DNA of 64,000 nucleotides from JACKJP01 sp050249695 (GTDB lineage Bacteria; Pseudomonadota; Alphaproteobacteria; Rhizobiales; Tepidamorphaceae). The stretch spans positions 62,001-126,000 of the forward strand of contig JBFWQA010000006.1 of assembly GCA_050249695.1 (NCBI GenBank), written 5' to 3'. Positions 25,700-34,538 of the stretch are shown here, in pieces (position 1 is the stretch's first letter; the number at the start of each line of letters is the position of its first letter). Made by a program: the position numbers and the translations under genes. The notes below the pieces were generated by a model. It saw only the letters and a program-made list of their open reading frames with translations. It was not told the origin of the DNA and did not search any database.

Positions 25700-26130
25700 G
25701 AGGCTGTGACGGGCTTGTCCAATCCGCGTATCAGCGCCCTATATGGCCGTTGGCGCGCGCGCCCGCAACCGGCGGGTTCGGCTGACCTTCGATCCCATTC
25801 CGGGACAGCGCCGCATCCGAACGCGGCAAGAAATGAAACACACCGGGAACGAAGCATGGCCGAATCACTGACTCGGTGTCCGTGCATAGGCGCGCAGCAC
25901 CACATGTTGTAGTTGCATCTCCGGGGAGCGCTACGTCGCGCAAAGCCAGCCGCCAGATTCAGACATTACGCATTAACATTCTGGAATCATGAGGTAATTC
26001 CCGCAATGAAACAGCTGCCCGGGGGCGCCGTTAAGAAAGTGTCCGGAGCGGGAACAAAGGCTCAACGAATCAGCGACCCGGCGCGGCACGGTGCGGAACG
26101 AGAGGCAGAACGGTTCGTTCCGCGCATATG
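25700..26130. other. Intergenic region upstream of the helicase gene
   Basis: About 430 bases between the helicase start and the terminator of the DUF3108 gene, both on the minus strand. It should hold the helicase promoter; a TTGCGG/CAGAAT pair with a 17-base spacer on the minus strand (near 26004-25975) is the best candidate but weak. An AT-rich patch lies at 25960-26010. A short plus-strand frame (26006-26131, 41 codons) has no recognizable product. Confidence 0.4.
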
Positions 26131-26160
26131 AAAAAGCCCGGCATGCTGAGCATGCCGGGC
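26131..26160 (-). terminator. Intrinsic terminator of the DUF3108 gene
   Basis: GCCCGGCATGC and GCATGCCGGGC form a perfect 11-pair stem with a 3-base loop, followed on the minus strand by TTTTT. It lies 30 bases after the stop codon at 26191. Confidence 0.92.
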
Positions 26161-26190
26161 CTGAAAAGCGCCGGGACTGGTGCGGGAGCG

Positions 26191-27051
26191 TCAGCGCATG
26201 GCGAAGCGGGTATTGCCCTTGGCGATCAACGCTCCGAGCTGCACGACACCCTGACCGATCGGCGTCGGCACGGTGATGCGGTAGGGCACCATCATGCCGG
26301 TGTCGCCGGCCGGCGCGAGCCACAGCTCGATCCCGGTCTCGTTGGCGAAATATTCCACTTCCTTCTTGCCCGCGCTGTGGCCGGCGATGGGCCGGTAGCG
26401 CGCCTGGCACACGACCACTTCCTTCTGCTTGCCGCCGAGCACGGCCGCGTCGACCGGCGCGGTGCGCTTGTAGGAAAGGACGACATCGAAACGCTCGCGG
26501 CCGTTGAAGATCGGCAGAGTCTGGTCGCAATTGGACGGATCGACCGGTCCCTTGGGCGACATCGGAGTCAGCATCGCGCTCATCGGATCGATGACGCCGC
26601 GCTGATGGGCGGGGGTGATCTTCACCTTGCCCGCCATGTTCGGCTCGGGCTTGGCGATGAGCGTGGCGACATTGTTGCCCTGCAGCGCCATCTGCACCGT
26701 GCTCACGCGATCGCCGGAGACGGAGGTTGCGGAAAAGCCGGTCGGGCTGGTGTGGTCGCCCACGAAGCGACCGTCGGCGTGGCCGGCGGCGGAAATCTTG
26801 AGCAGCGCGCCGGCGATGCCGGTCAGACGGCTGTTGCCCTTGATCGTATAGCCGGCGCCGTCCATCGTCGCCCTGAAGCCGCCATCGCCGAGCTTGAGCC
26901 CGTTGAGGAACACATCATATCTGGTAACGACGACAGCCTCATCGGCAAGGGCGGCCTGGAGAGGCGCCGTGCTCAGGCCGGCAGCAAGCGCGAAAGCGGT
27001 CAGCGAAAGGGAGCGGCGTCTGCCCGCGCCGCGTATCAATTCCGACATCAT
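26191..27051 (-). CDS. DUF3108 domain protein, exported
   Basis: 286 residues with a long signal peptide (about 1-36, cleavage near ALADEA). The mature part fits DUF3108: TRYDVFLNGLKLGDGGFRATMDGAGYTIKG and later KEVEYFANETGIELWLAP. These proteins are predicted periplasmic or surface proteins with a beta-rich, lipid-binding-like fold and no assigned role. It stands alone with its own terminator and is divergent from rpmB, so its promoter lies in the shared 27052-27380 interval. Confidence 0.82.
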   Translation of the reverse strand: MMSELIRGAGRRRSLSLTAFALAAGLSTAPLQAALADEAVVVTRYDVFLNGLKLGDGGFRATMDGAGYTIKGNSRLTGIAGALLKISAAGHADGRFVGDHTSPTGFSATSVSGDRVSTVQMALQGNNVATLIAKPEPNMAGKVKITPAHQRGVIDPMSAMLTPMSPKGPVDPSNCDQTLPIFNGRERFDVVLSYKRTAPVDAAVLGGKQKEVVVCQARYRPIAGHSAGKKEVEYFANETGIELWLAPAGDTGMMVPYRITVPTPIGQGVVQLGALIAKGNTRFAMR

Positions 27052-27252
27052 CTCAGATCACCGTCTCCTGTACGGCCTGTCGGACGAGAACGACGCGCCG
27101 GTACAACCAGAACACCCCATCTGAACCTACAGCAGCAAATGGGACTACAAGATGGCGATTATGGTTGCCGGTGGATTAACAATCTGTGCATGGAGAACGG
27201 GCGAAAGTCGCTGCCATCGCGTGGCGGATCATGACCCGCGGCCGGTGACCGC
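27052..27252. other. Divergent interval between DUF3108 and rpmB
   Basis: Upstream region of the DUF3108 gene on the minus strand and of rpmB on the plus strand. Apart from the rpmB promoter just beyond its end, I see no clear motif or gene. Confidence 0.4.
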
Positions 27253-27281
27253 TTGACGCCCCGAAGGCTTGCGACTATTAG
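27253..27281 (+). promoter_or_regulatory. Sigma-70 promoter of rpmB
   Basis: TTGACG (27253-27258), 17-base spacer, TATTAG (27276-27281). Transcription would start near 27288, which leaves a leader of about 93 bases before the rpmB ATG. Confidence 0.65.
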
Positions 27282-27299
27282 GTGCGGCCAGTTTTCAAT

Positions 27300-27380
27300 G
27301 GAAAGAAGCCGCTTTGCCCTGATCGGGCGCTTGCGCAGCGCCGGGCGGGCGGCTTTCTGCTAGCAGATGGACCTAAAATC
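27300..27380 (+). promoter_or_regulatory. Structured rpmB 5' leader
   Basis: The leader can fold into one long interrupted hairpin: AAGCCGC (27306-27312) with GCGGCTT (27349-27355), GCCC (27316-27319) with GGGC (27343-27346), and GGCGCT (27326-27331) with AGCGCC (27337-27342). GCCC can instead pair with GGGC at 27325-27328, so two folds compete. A 12-base palindrome (27356-27367) follows. There is only a weak ribosome-binding site before the ATG. This layout resembles ribosomal-protein autoregulatory leaders, but I recognise no known family. Confidence 0.45.
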
Positions 27381-27668
27381 ATGGCGCGTCGTTGCGAACT
27401 TACCGGCAAGGCAGTGCAGACCGGCAACAGTGTGAGCCACGCCAACAACAAGTCCCGGCGCCGGTTCCTGCCGAACCTGTGCAGCGTGACGCTGATCAGC
27501 GAGACGCTGGACCGCAGCTTCACGCTGCGCGTGTCGGCAAATGCGCTGCGTTCGGTGGAGCATCGCGGCGGCCTCGACAAGTTCCTTGCCAAGGCGAAGG
27601 AAGTCGACCTTTCGACCCGCGCCGCGCAGATCAAGCGCGAGATCGCCAAGGCGGCCGCGGCTTCCTGA
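27381..27668 (+). CDS. rpmB: Ribosomal protein bL28
   Basis: 95 residues of the large-subunit protein bL28. It begins MARRCELTGKAVQTGNSVSHANNKSRRRFLPNL, the conserved family start, and continues with TLRVSANALRSVEHRGGLDKFL. Its length is that of alphaproteobacterial bL28, longer than in E. coli (78). The ATG at 27381 is fixed by the conserved N-terminus. It has its own promoter and a structured leader, and is followed after 35 bases by the queuosine-precursor transporter gene. Confidence 0.97.
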   Translation: MARRCELTGKAVQTGNSVSHANNKSRRRFLPNLCSVTLISETLDRSFTLRVSANALRSVEHRGGLDKFLAKAKEVDLSTRAAQIKREIAKAAAAS

Positions 27669-27703
27669 CCGGCACTTTCCGCGCAACCTGACGGGAGCGC
27701 CAG

Positions 27704-28312
27704 ATGATATCCTCGCTCACCGGCTTTTCCGAGCTGCCGCGCCGCGTCTATGCGGCGATCGCGGCCATGGGCGTCATCGTCCTCGCCTCCAATATCCTGG
27801 TGCAGTATCCGTTCACGCCCTTCGGGCTTGCGAATTATCTCACCTGGGGCGCTTTTACCTACCCCTTCGCCTTCCTGGTGACGGACGTCACGACGCGGCT
27901 CTACGGCGCACCGGCGGCGCGGCGTGTGGTCGGGGTCGGCTTCATCATTGCCGTCGTGCTTTCCTACATGTTTGCAACGCCTCGCATCGCGGTGGCCTCG
28001 GGGTCCGCCTTTCTCGTTGCGCAGATGCTCGATGTTTTCGTGTTCGACCGCCTGCGGCAACAGGCCTGGTGGATCGCGCCGCTTCTGTCGACCCTGATCG
28101 GCGCGGCGCTCGATACCGCGATCTTCTTTACCGGCGCCTTCGCCGGGGACCCGGCGCTGCCTTCGGTCCCCTATGATCTCGGCTTTGCCGCGTTCCAGGC
28201 ACCTGTCTGGATGGGCTGGGCGGTCATGGACTATCTGGTCAAGATAGGGCTCGCCGCGCTCATGCTCGTGCCCTTCCGGCTGCTGATCGGGCGGGCGCTT
28301 CGGCGCCGCTGA
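27704..28312 (+). CDS. Queuosine-precursor transporter (YhhQ/VUT family)
   Basis: 202 residues with about six transmembrane helices. The family signature is clear: LTWGAFTYPFAFLVTDVTTRLYG (about 46-68), LDVFVFDRLRQ (about 109-119) and LDTAIFFTGAF. YhhQ imports preQ0/preQ1, the precursors for queuosine in the tRNA wobble position. GGGAG lies 7 bases before the ATG. It follows rpmB on the same strand, so co-expression with a ribosomal protein gene is plausible. Confidence 0.9.
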   Translation: MISSLTGFSELPRRVYAAIAAMGVIVLASNILVQYPFTPFGLANYLTWGAFTYPFAFLVTDVTTRLYGAPAARRVVGVGFIIAVVLSYMFATPRIAVASGSAFLVAQMLDVFVFDRLRQQAWWIAPLLSTLIGAALDTAIFFTGAFAGDPALPSVPYDLGFAAFQAPVWMGWAVMDYLVKIGLAALMLVPFRLLIGRALRRR

Positions 28313-28324
28313 GGCGGGCGTTTC

Positions 28325-29365
28325 TCATCGCACCACTTCAAACTGCAGCAGCACGGTCTGCTGCAGGAAATTGAAATTGTCATCCGACATGATGGTGATC
28401 ACCGGCCGCCCGTTCGGCCCCTGATGCACGGCGATCGCCTCCATATTGTCGATCACGGCCGAGCGGTCGGCCTGCAGGAGGACCTCGCCGTCGACCGGTT
28501 CCCCCGACAGCAACCGGCCGGGATCGATCCGCCGGATCGCGGTCTCCAGATGGATCGGCTTCGAGTAGTACCTTTCGAGCAGGAACAGTGTCCCGTCGGG
28601 TGCCATGGCCGCATCGGTGATGTCGAACCCGCCGCGCCTTCGAATATGAAACGCGCCGGCGAGCGCGCCGGTCGGGCCGAGCAACCATCCGGAATGGTTC
28701 CCCGTTCCATCGAGCGCGCGCTCGGCAAACGCGACGATCTGCCCGTCCGGGAGCGGCGCAAGAGCCTCAAGGCCGCGATTTCCCGGCAGTCCCGCCATCC
28801 AGCGCGATCTGGCAAAAACGGTGCTGGGCGCGGCGGCACTCAAGTCGGCGCCGAAGCGGAGAATGCGGTGGTGGCGCTCGAAACCGACGATCAGGTCGCC
28901 GCCGGGCAGGCGGGTGATCGATTCGGCGTCGGCTTCCTCCTTTGGTGCGAGCGCGCGGCCCTTTCCGTCAAGCAGGGGGCCGAGCACGGCGTCGTCGATG
29001 GCGACAGGACGCTCGCCCTCGTAGCGGATTTGCCCTGTGATCCAGTCGCCGGTGTCGGTGACCATGACCAGATCACGCCCGTCGGGCGACAGGGTCATTC
29101 CGGAAATGCCGCCGAAACGGGAATCGTTCGATGCAAGGACGAGCCCGCCGAGATAGCGCAGGGCGCCGAAGCGCGTCTCCTGGGGCGAGGAGGGCATGAA
29201 TGCCGGCAGCGTCTTGGCGGCGATTTCGATGGGGGCGGGCGCCTGCGCGGTCGCCTCATGGGGCGAGGCGAGGGCCGCGAGGGCCAGCCAAAAACCAAAG
29301 CGGGCCAGGCGGCCCGCTCCTGCTTGGTGAAATGACCGGTATTGCCTAATGACGCGTCGCGGCAC
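28325..29365 (-). CDS. Phytase-like esterase-family exported protein
   Basis: 346 residues. A signal peptide (about 20-41, FGFWLALAALASPHEATAQA) leads into a beta-propeller-like domain of the 'esterase-like activity of phytase' family: GGLVLASNDSRFGGISGMTLSPDGRDLVMVTDTGDW, EEADAESITRLPGGDLIVGFERHHRI and a final DNMEAIAVHQGPNGRPVITIMSDDNFN. Substrate unknown; phosphoesters are suggested by distant phytase similarity. It starts at a GTG (29365) that overlaps the end of cobT by 20 bases. Confidence 0.82.
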   Translation of the reverse strand: MPRRVIRQYRSFHQAGAGRLARFGFWLALAALASPHEATAQAPAPIEIAAKTLPAFMPSSPQETRFGALRYLGGLVLASNDSRFGGISGMTLSPDGRDLVMVTDTGDWITGQIRYEGERPVAIDDAVLGPLLDGKGRALAPKEEADAESITRLPGGDLIVGFERHHRILRFGADLSAAAPSTVFARSRWMAGLPGNRGLEALAPLPDGQIVAFAERALDGTGNHSGWLLGPTGALAGAFHIRRRGGFDITDAAMAPDGTLFLLERYYSKPIHLETAIRRIDPGRLLSGEPVDGEVLLQADRSAVIDNMEAIAVHQGPNGRPVITIMSDDNFNFLQQTVLLQFEVVR

Positions 29366-31220
29366 GCCTGTCCGTCCCCTCGCCGCCGGAATTCTCCTCG
29401 AACAGTTCGGCTAGCTTTTCAGTCATGGCTCCGCCGAGTTCCTCGGCATCGACGATCGTCACGGCCCGCCGGTAGTAGCGGGTCACATCGTGGCCGATGC
29501 CGATCGCGATCAGTTCGACGGGCGAGCGCGTCTCGATCTCCTCGATCACCTCGCGCAGGTGCTTTTCCAGATAATTGCCGGGATTGACCGACAAAGTGGA
29601 ATCATCGACGGGGGCACCGTCGGAAATCATCATCAGGATCCGCCGGTTTTCCGGCCTCGCCAGCAGCCGCCGGTGCGCCCAGGCCAGGGCCTCGCCGTCG
29701 ACATTCTCCTTCAGCAGCCCCTCGCGCATCATCAGGCCGAGATTGCGGCGTGCCCGGCGCCAGGGAGCATCCGCAGACTTGTAGATGATATGGCGGATGT
29801 CGTTGAGGCGTCCGGGCGCCGCCGGCCGGCCGGCGGAAAGCCAGGCCTCGCGCGACTGCCCCCCCTTCCAGGCCTTGGTCGTGAAGCCCAGAATCTCCAC
29901 CTTGACGCCGCAGCGTTCAAGCGTGCGCGCCAGAATATCCGCGCAGGTCGCCGCCACGGAAATGGGCCGACCGCGCATCGAGCCGGAATTGTCGATCAGC
30001 AGCGTGACGACCGTGTCGCGGAAATCGGTATCGCGTTCGGCCTTGAAGGCGAGCGCCTGCATCGGGTCCATCACGATCCGCGGCAGCCGGGCGGTGTCGA
30101 GAACGCCTTCCTCCAGATCGAAGTCCCACGACCGGTTCTGCTGCGCCATCAGACGGCGCTGCAGGCGGTTGGCGAGCCGCGCGACGACATGGCTGAGATG
30201 GAGGATCTGCTTGTCGAGAAAGCCGCGCAGACGTTCCAGTTCCTCGGCGTCGCACAGCTCGTCGGCGCTGACGGTCTCGTCATAGGCGTCGGTGAAGATC
30301 CGGTACTGGCTGCGCGGTTCGTTGGCCCCGGCGGGCGTCGGCCGCCAGGGGTCGGAGCTTTCCGGCGCCTCGGCCTCTTCCAGTTCGTCGCGCCGCTCGT
30401 CGGGTTGCGCCTCGCTGGCTTCCGCCTGCGCCTCGGCGTCCTCCTCCATCTGCTGCGTCTCACTCTCGGCGCTTTCGCCGCCGTCCTCGCCGGAAGGCTC
30501 CTGCTCCTCGGCGCCGGGATCCTCCGCTTCCTCGCCCTCGTCCTCGGCCGGCTCCTGTTCGGGTTCGCCGCCCAGCTCGTCGCCCATGTCGAAAGCGGTG
30601 ATGAGATCGCGCATGCACCGGGCGAAAGCCTCCTGGTCCTCCAGCGATCCGGGCAGACGCTCCAGTTCCGCTCCTGCCTTCTCGACGATCCAGTCACGCC
30701 ACTGGGCGACCAGAGGTTCGGCCGATTTGGGCACCTTGGCGCCGGTGAGGCGTTCGCGCGCGATCAGCGCCACCGCGTCCTCCAGCGGCGCTTCCTCGCG
30801 GCTGGTGATCTTGCTGGCGTTGAGGCGCGTGTAGCGGGCATCGAGCATCGCGGCCAGGTTCTTGGCGACCCCCTTCATCCGATTGGCGCCGATCGCCTCG
30901 CATCGAGCCTGCTCGACGGCATCGAAGAGCGCGCGCGCGTTGCGTCCCGTCGGGCTCAGCTTCTGATGGAGGGGGCCGTCGTGGCAGGCGATGCGCAATG
31001 CCAGCGCATCGGCCTGGCCGCGCGCACTTGCCGCTTCCGCCGGGCTCATGGCGCGCGGCGGCTCGGGCAGGCGCACGCTGTCGCCGCCGACGCTCGCCCT
31101 GTCACCGCCATAGGTGACCTGGATGTCGGGTCTGCCGCCAATGGCCTTCAATGTCGCCGAAATCGCCCGCTTGAACGGCTCGTTGGGGCCTTCGCGTCCG
31201 GATTTGCTGGGCGGGCTCAT
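29346..31220 (-). CDS. cobT: Cobaltochelatase subunit CobT
   Basis: 624 residues. The N-terminal CobT region (about 1-220) is followed by an acidic linker (about 215-300, dozens of Glu/Asp) and a C-terminal von Willebrand A domain with MIDAS motif DNSGSMRG (LLIDNSGSMRGRPISVAATCADIL). With CobS it forms the AAA+ chaperone complex that works with CobN to insert cobalt into hydrogenobyrinic acid a,c-diamide during aerobic cobalamin synthesis. CobN is not in the window. It directly follows cobS (11-base gap). Confidence 0.96.
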   Translation of the reverse strand: MSPPSKSGREGPNEPFKRAISATLKAIGGRPDIQVTYGGDRASVGGDSVRLPEPPRAMSPAEAASARGQADALALRIACHDGPLHQKLSPTGRNARALFDAVEQARCEAIGANRMKGVAKNLAAMLDARYTRLNASKITSREEAPLEDAVALIARERLTGAKVPKSAEPLVAQWRDWIVEKAGAELERLPGSLEDQEAFARCMRDLITAFDMGDELGGEPEQEPAEDEGEEAEDPGAEEQEPSGEDGGESAESETQQMEEDAEAQAEASEAQPDERRDELEEAEAPESSDPWRPTPAGANEPRSQYRIFTDAYDETVSADELCDAEELERLRGFLDKQILHLSHVVARLANRLQRRLMAQQNRSWDFDLEEGVLDTARLPRIVMDPMQALAFKAERDTDFRDTVVTLLIDNSGSMRGRPISVAATCADILARTLERCGVKVEILGFTTKAWKGGQSREAWLSAGRPAAPGRLNDIRHIIYKSADAPWRRARRNLGLMMREGLLKENVDGEALAWAHRRLLARPENRRILMMISDGAPVDDSTLSVNPGNYLEKHLREVIEEIETRSPVELIAIGIGHDVTRYYRRAVTIVDAEELGGAMTEKLAELFEENSGGEGTDRRAATRH

Positions 31221-31231
31221 GAAAGTGCGGC

Positions 31232-32239
31232 TCAGTTCAGCGCCAGGTTGACGCTGGATTCGGGAAGTTCCTTGCCGAAGCAGCGCTGATAGAACTCGGC
31301 GACCACCGGCCGCTCAAGCTCGTCGCACTTGTTGACGAAGGTCAGCCTGAAGGCTTCGCCCAGATCGCCGAAGATATCGGCGTTTTCCGCCCAGGTGATC
31401 ACCGTGCGCGGGCTCATCACCGTCGACAGGTCGCCATTGACGAAAGCAGCTCGCGTGAGGTCGGCGAGACGGACCATCCGCGAAGCGGTGTCGCGGCCTT
31501 CGTCGCCCTTCATCCACTTGGCCTTGGCGAGGATGATGTTCACCTCGTCGTCATGCGGCAGATAGTTCAGCGCCGAGACGATCGACCAGCGGTCCATCTG
31601 CGCCTGGTTGATCTGCTGCGTGCCGTGATAAAGGCCCGACGTGTCGCCGAGGCCGATCGTATTGGCGGTAGCGAACAGACGGAAGGCGGGGTGGGGTTTG
31701 AGCACCCGGCTCTGGTCGAGCAGGGTCAGGCGACCGGAGGATTCCAGCACCCGCTGGATCACGAACATCACGTCCGGCCGGCCGGCGTCGTACTCGTCGA
31801 AGACCAGGGCGACATTGTTCTGATATGCCCACGGCAGGATGCCGTCGCGGAACTCCGTGACCTGCTTGCCGTCCTTCAGAACGATCGCATCCTTGCCGAT
31901 CAGATCGATGCGGCTGATATGACTGTCGAGATTGACCCGCACGCAGGGCCAGTTCAGGCGGGCGGCGACCTGCTCGATATGGGTCGACTTGCCGGTGCCG
32001 TGATAGCCGGTGATCATCACGCGGCGGTTGTAGGCAAAACCCGCGAGGATGGCGAGGGTCGTCTCGCGGTTGAAAAGGTAGTCGGGATCTGTGTCGGGCA
32101 CGTTCGGATTGGTTTCCGAATAGGCCGGAACCTCCATATCGCTGTCGATGCCGAATACCTGGCGGACTGACAGCTTCATGTCGGGCAGCCCCGCCCCGGG
32201 GCCGTTCGGCGTGGAAGCTGCAGTAACGGGCGTTGTCAT
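31232..32239 (-). CDS. cobS: Cobaltochelatase subunit CobS (AAA+ ATPase)
   Basis: 335 residues. AAA+ ATPase with Walker A GYHGTGKS (78-85), Walker B ALVFDEYDAG, a sensor-type FATANTIGLGD, and the family start KLSVRQVFGIDSDMEVPAYSE. It provides ATP hydrolysis for the CobNST cobalt chelatase. It precedes cobT in the same operon and follows the J-domain gene, an arrangement common in Hyphomicrobiales. Confidence 0.97.
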   Translation of the reverse strand: MTTPVTAASTPNGPGAGLPDMKLSVRQVFGIDSDMEVPAYSETNPNVPDTDPDYLFNRETTLAILAGFAYNRRVMITGYHGTGKSTHIEQVAARLNWPCVRVNLDSHISRIDLIGKDAIVLKDGKQVTEFRDGILPWAYQNNVALVFDEYDAGRPDVMFVIQRVLESSGRLTLLDQSRVLKPHPAFRLFATANTIGLGDTSGLYHGTQQINQAQMDRWSIVSALNYLPHDDEVNIILAKAKWMKGDEGRDTASRMVRLADLTRAAFVNGDLSTVMSPRTVITWAENADIFGDLGEAFRLTFVNKCDELERPVVAEFYQRCFGKELPESSVNLALN

Positions 32240-32316
32240 ATTTCAGTTCCTGATTGTCGGATGCTTGAGAGTTTTCCCGCGGATCGTAAACCGCCGAGGC
32301 CAAATGGCAATGGCCC

Positions 32317-32889
32317 TCAGCAGAAGCCGGCCTTTCGCAATTGCCTGTAGGCCTGGATGATCTGAGCCAGCCTCGCCTCGCTGGAGCGGTCGCCGCCATT
32401 GGAATCGGGATGCAGCCGCTTTACGAGAAGCTTGTAGCGGGCGTGAATCTCGGTCTTGCCGGCATCGGCGTCGAGGCCGAGCGTATCGAGCGCCCGGGCG
32501 GCAAGCGGAGGCACGCGGCGTTTGGGCGCAGGCGCGCCATCGCGGAAGATCTCGAACGGATCGCGCATGTCGAAACGGGCCGGCCGTGCGGGGCCGCGAT
32601 CGGCTCTGCCCATCGACCAGGTCGGCCGGTGGCCGGTGACGTTGTCTATCTGAAACTCGGCGACCTCGCTCTCAGACATGCCGGAAAAATAATTGTAGGC
32701 CTTGTTGTAGGCGCGGACATGATCGAGGCAGAGATGCAGATACTGCCCCTCGAACTGCCGGCCACGCGGCGCCGGATATTCCCCGGCCGCCTTGCATCCG
32801 ACCACGGCGCAACGCGGCGCGCGGGGAAGGGGCGCGGCCTTCGTCTTGCCGATCCGGATCCGGTCAAACCATTTTGAGTCGAGTTTCAT
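32317..32889 (-). CDS. J-domain protein
   Basis: 190 residues. The C-terminal 60 residues are a J domain (ALDTLGLDADAGKTEIHARYKLLVKRLHPDSNGGD) with the HPD tripeptide that stimulates Hsp70. The N-terminal part contains a conserved Cys pair (CAVVGCKAAGEYPAPRG) and HLCLDHVRAYNKAYNYFSGMS, typical of this alphaproteobacterial DnaJ-like family. Its client is unknown. It is upstream of cobS (77-base gap) and divergent from bolA. Confidence 0.9.
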   Translation of the reverse strand: MKLDSKWFDRIRIGKTKAAPLPRAPRCAVVGCKAAGEYPAPRGRQFEGQYLHLCLDHVRAYNKAYNYFSGMSESEVAEFQIDNVTGHRPTWSMGRADRGPARPARFDMRDPFEIFRDGAPAPKRRVPPLAARALDTLGLDADAGKTEIHARYKLLVKRLHPDSNGGDRSSEARLAQIIQAYRQLRKAGFC

Positions 32890-32966
32890 CGCCGAGCATT
32901 ATATGGATCGCGGTCTGAGGCGGACAAGCACTCCGTCCGCCACAACCTGTCTGGAAAGCATCCCTC

Positions 32967-33221
32967 ATGAGCGTCAAGGAAACCATAACCGACAAGCTGA
33001 ACGCCGCCTTCGCGCCGACAAGCCTGGAAGTCATCGATGAATCCGAAAAGCATCATGGCCACGCCGGATGGCGGGAAGGTGGCGAAACGCATTTCCGCGT
33101 GAAAATCTCCTCGCCCGGTCTTGCCGATCTCAGCCGGCTCGAACGGCACCGGCGGATCATGGGCGTTCTTGAAGCCGAACTCGCCGGTCCCGTTCACGCG
33201 CTGGCGATCGAGGTGCGCTGA
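32967..33221 (+). CDS. BolA-family protein
   Basis: 84 residues, the full length of a BolA domain. Conserved positions include LEVIDESEKHHGHAG (with the iron-sulfur/glutaredoxin-interacting His) and ETHFRVKISSPGLADLSRLERHRRIMGVLEAEL. BolA proteins pair with monothiol glutaredoxins in iron-sulfur trafficking and act in morphology and stress. It is a single gene, convergent with the CorC-type transporter gene, 6 bases apart. Confidence 0.93.
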   Translation: MSVKETITDKLNAAFAPTSLEVIDESEKHHGHAGWREGGETHFRVKISSPGLADLSRLERHRRIMGVLEAELAGPVHALAIEVR

Positions 33222-33227
33222 CGGCGC

Positions 33228-34538
33228 TCAGGCCGCCTCCACCTTCCTGGCGACGGGCGGCACTGCACCTGCCGCGGCGACCGGCGCGATGTGCAGCAAT
33301 GTCAGGCGGTTCCGCACGCGCCTGAGGACGGAAAAGCGGAAGCCGTAGAAGGTGAAGACCTGGCCCGCATCCGGGATCATCCGTGCCGCGTTGATGACGA
33401 GGCCGGCGACCGTCGTCGCTTCCTCGTCCGGCAGCGACCAGTGCATGGCGCGGTTGATGTCGCGGATGGGCACGGCGCCCTCGACCTGAACGGAACCATC
33501 GGACTGCACCTTCAGGCCCTGCACCTCGATGTCGTGCTCGTCCGATATCTCGCCGACGATCTCCTCCAGAATGTCCTCCAGCGTCAGCATGCCCATGACC
33601 TCGCCATACTCGTCGACGACCAGCGCCATGTGGATCTTGCGCTTCAGGAAGGCGTCGAGCTGGTCTTCGAGACTGGTGGTATCGGGGACGAACCAGGGAC
33701 TGGTCGCGATGTCGTCGATCTTGAGATTTTCCAGCGAGCCGCCATTCGCGTGTATGGCCCGCAGCAAATCCTTGGCGTGCAGCACGCCGACGATGTTTTC
33801 CGGCTTGTCGCGCCACAGCGGCAGGCGGGTATGCGAGCTGGCGAGCACTTCGTTGACCAGCTTTACCGGCGGGTCGTCGGCATTGAGCACCTGGATCGCG
33901 GTGCGGTGAACCATCACGTCGGAGACCCAGAGATCGCGCAGGTCGAGGACGCCGCCGAGCCTGTACTGGTCGTCGCGGATCACATTGCCTTCGCGGGCGT
34001 GCATGTCGATCGCGCCGCGCAGCTCTTCATGCGCCGACAGGACCTTCTGTTCAGGGTCGACCTTCCATCCCAGCAACGTCAGCAGGAGGCGCACGAACGC
34101 CTCGATCGCCATGACCACCGGCGCGAACAGCACCACCAGCACCCGTACGACGGGCGCGATCGCCAGCGCGAACCGGTCAGGGTCGGTGATCGCCGCGGTC
34201 TTGGGCAGAATTTCGGAGAACACCAGCACAACGAAGGTCATGACCAGCGTGGCGTAGGCGACACCGGCGTCGCCGAACAGCGACAGGAAGAGGCTGGTCG
34301 CCAGGGAGGAGGCCAGGATGTTGACGAGATTGTTGCCGAGCAGCAGCGCGCCGATCAGCCTTTCGCGCGCATCGAGCAGCTGATTGACGACGCCGGCACG
34401 CCGGTCGCCGTTCTTGTCGAGCTGGAACATGCGGGCGCGCGAAGCTGCGGTCAGCGCGGTTTCCGATCCGGAAAAAAACGCCGAACAGATCAGCAATATG
34501 AAGATCGCGCCAATGATAATGGCGAATGTCGTTGTCAT
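33228..34538 (-). CDS. CorC/HlyC-family transporter (CNNM type, CBS pair)
   Basis: 436 residues. A DUF21 membrane domain (about 1-190, starting FAIIIGAIFILLICSAFFSGSETALTAASRARM) is followed by two CBS domains (about 210-335) and a C-terminal CorC_HlyC domain (about 350-430). Family members are linked to magnesium or cobalt efflux. The start overlaps the aroB stop (ATGA), so it is the last gene of aroK-aroB-corC. Direction and metal are not provable from sequence. Confidence 0.9.
   Translation of the reverse strand: MTTTFAIIIGAIFILLICSAFFSGSETALTAASRARMFQLDKNGDRRAGVVNQLLDARERLIGALLLGNNLVNILASSLATSLFLSLFGDAGVAYATLVMTFVVLVFSEILPKTAAITDPDRFALAIAPVVRVLVVLFAPVVMAIEAFVRLLLTLLGWKVDPEQKVLSAHEELRGAIDMHAREGNVIRDDQYRLGGVLDLRDLWVSDVMVHRTAIQVLNADDPPVKLVNEVLASSHTRLPLWRDKPENIVGVLHAKDLLRAIHANGGSLENLKIDDIATSPWFVPDTTSLEDQLDAFLKRKIHMALVVDEYGEVMGMLTLEDILEEIVGEISDEHDIEVQGLKVQSDGSVQVEGAVPIRDINRAMHWSLPDEEATTVAGLVINAARMIPDAGQVFTFYGFRFSVLRRVRNRLTLLHIAPVAAAGAVPPVARKVEAA

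Noticed and set aside
26006..26131. 41-codon plus-strand frame ending at the DUF3108 terminator
   Set aside because: Weak ribosome-binding site, no promoter, and an arginine/alanine composition expected from random GC-rich DNA.
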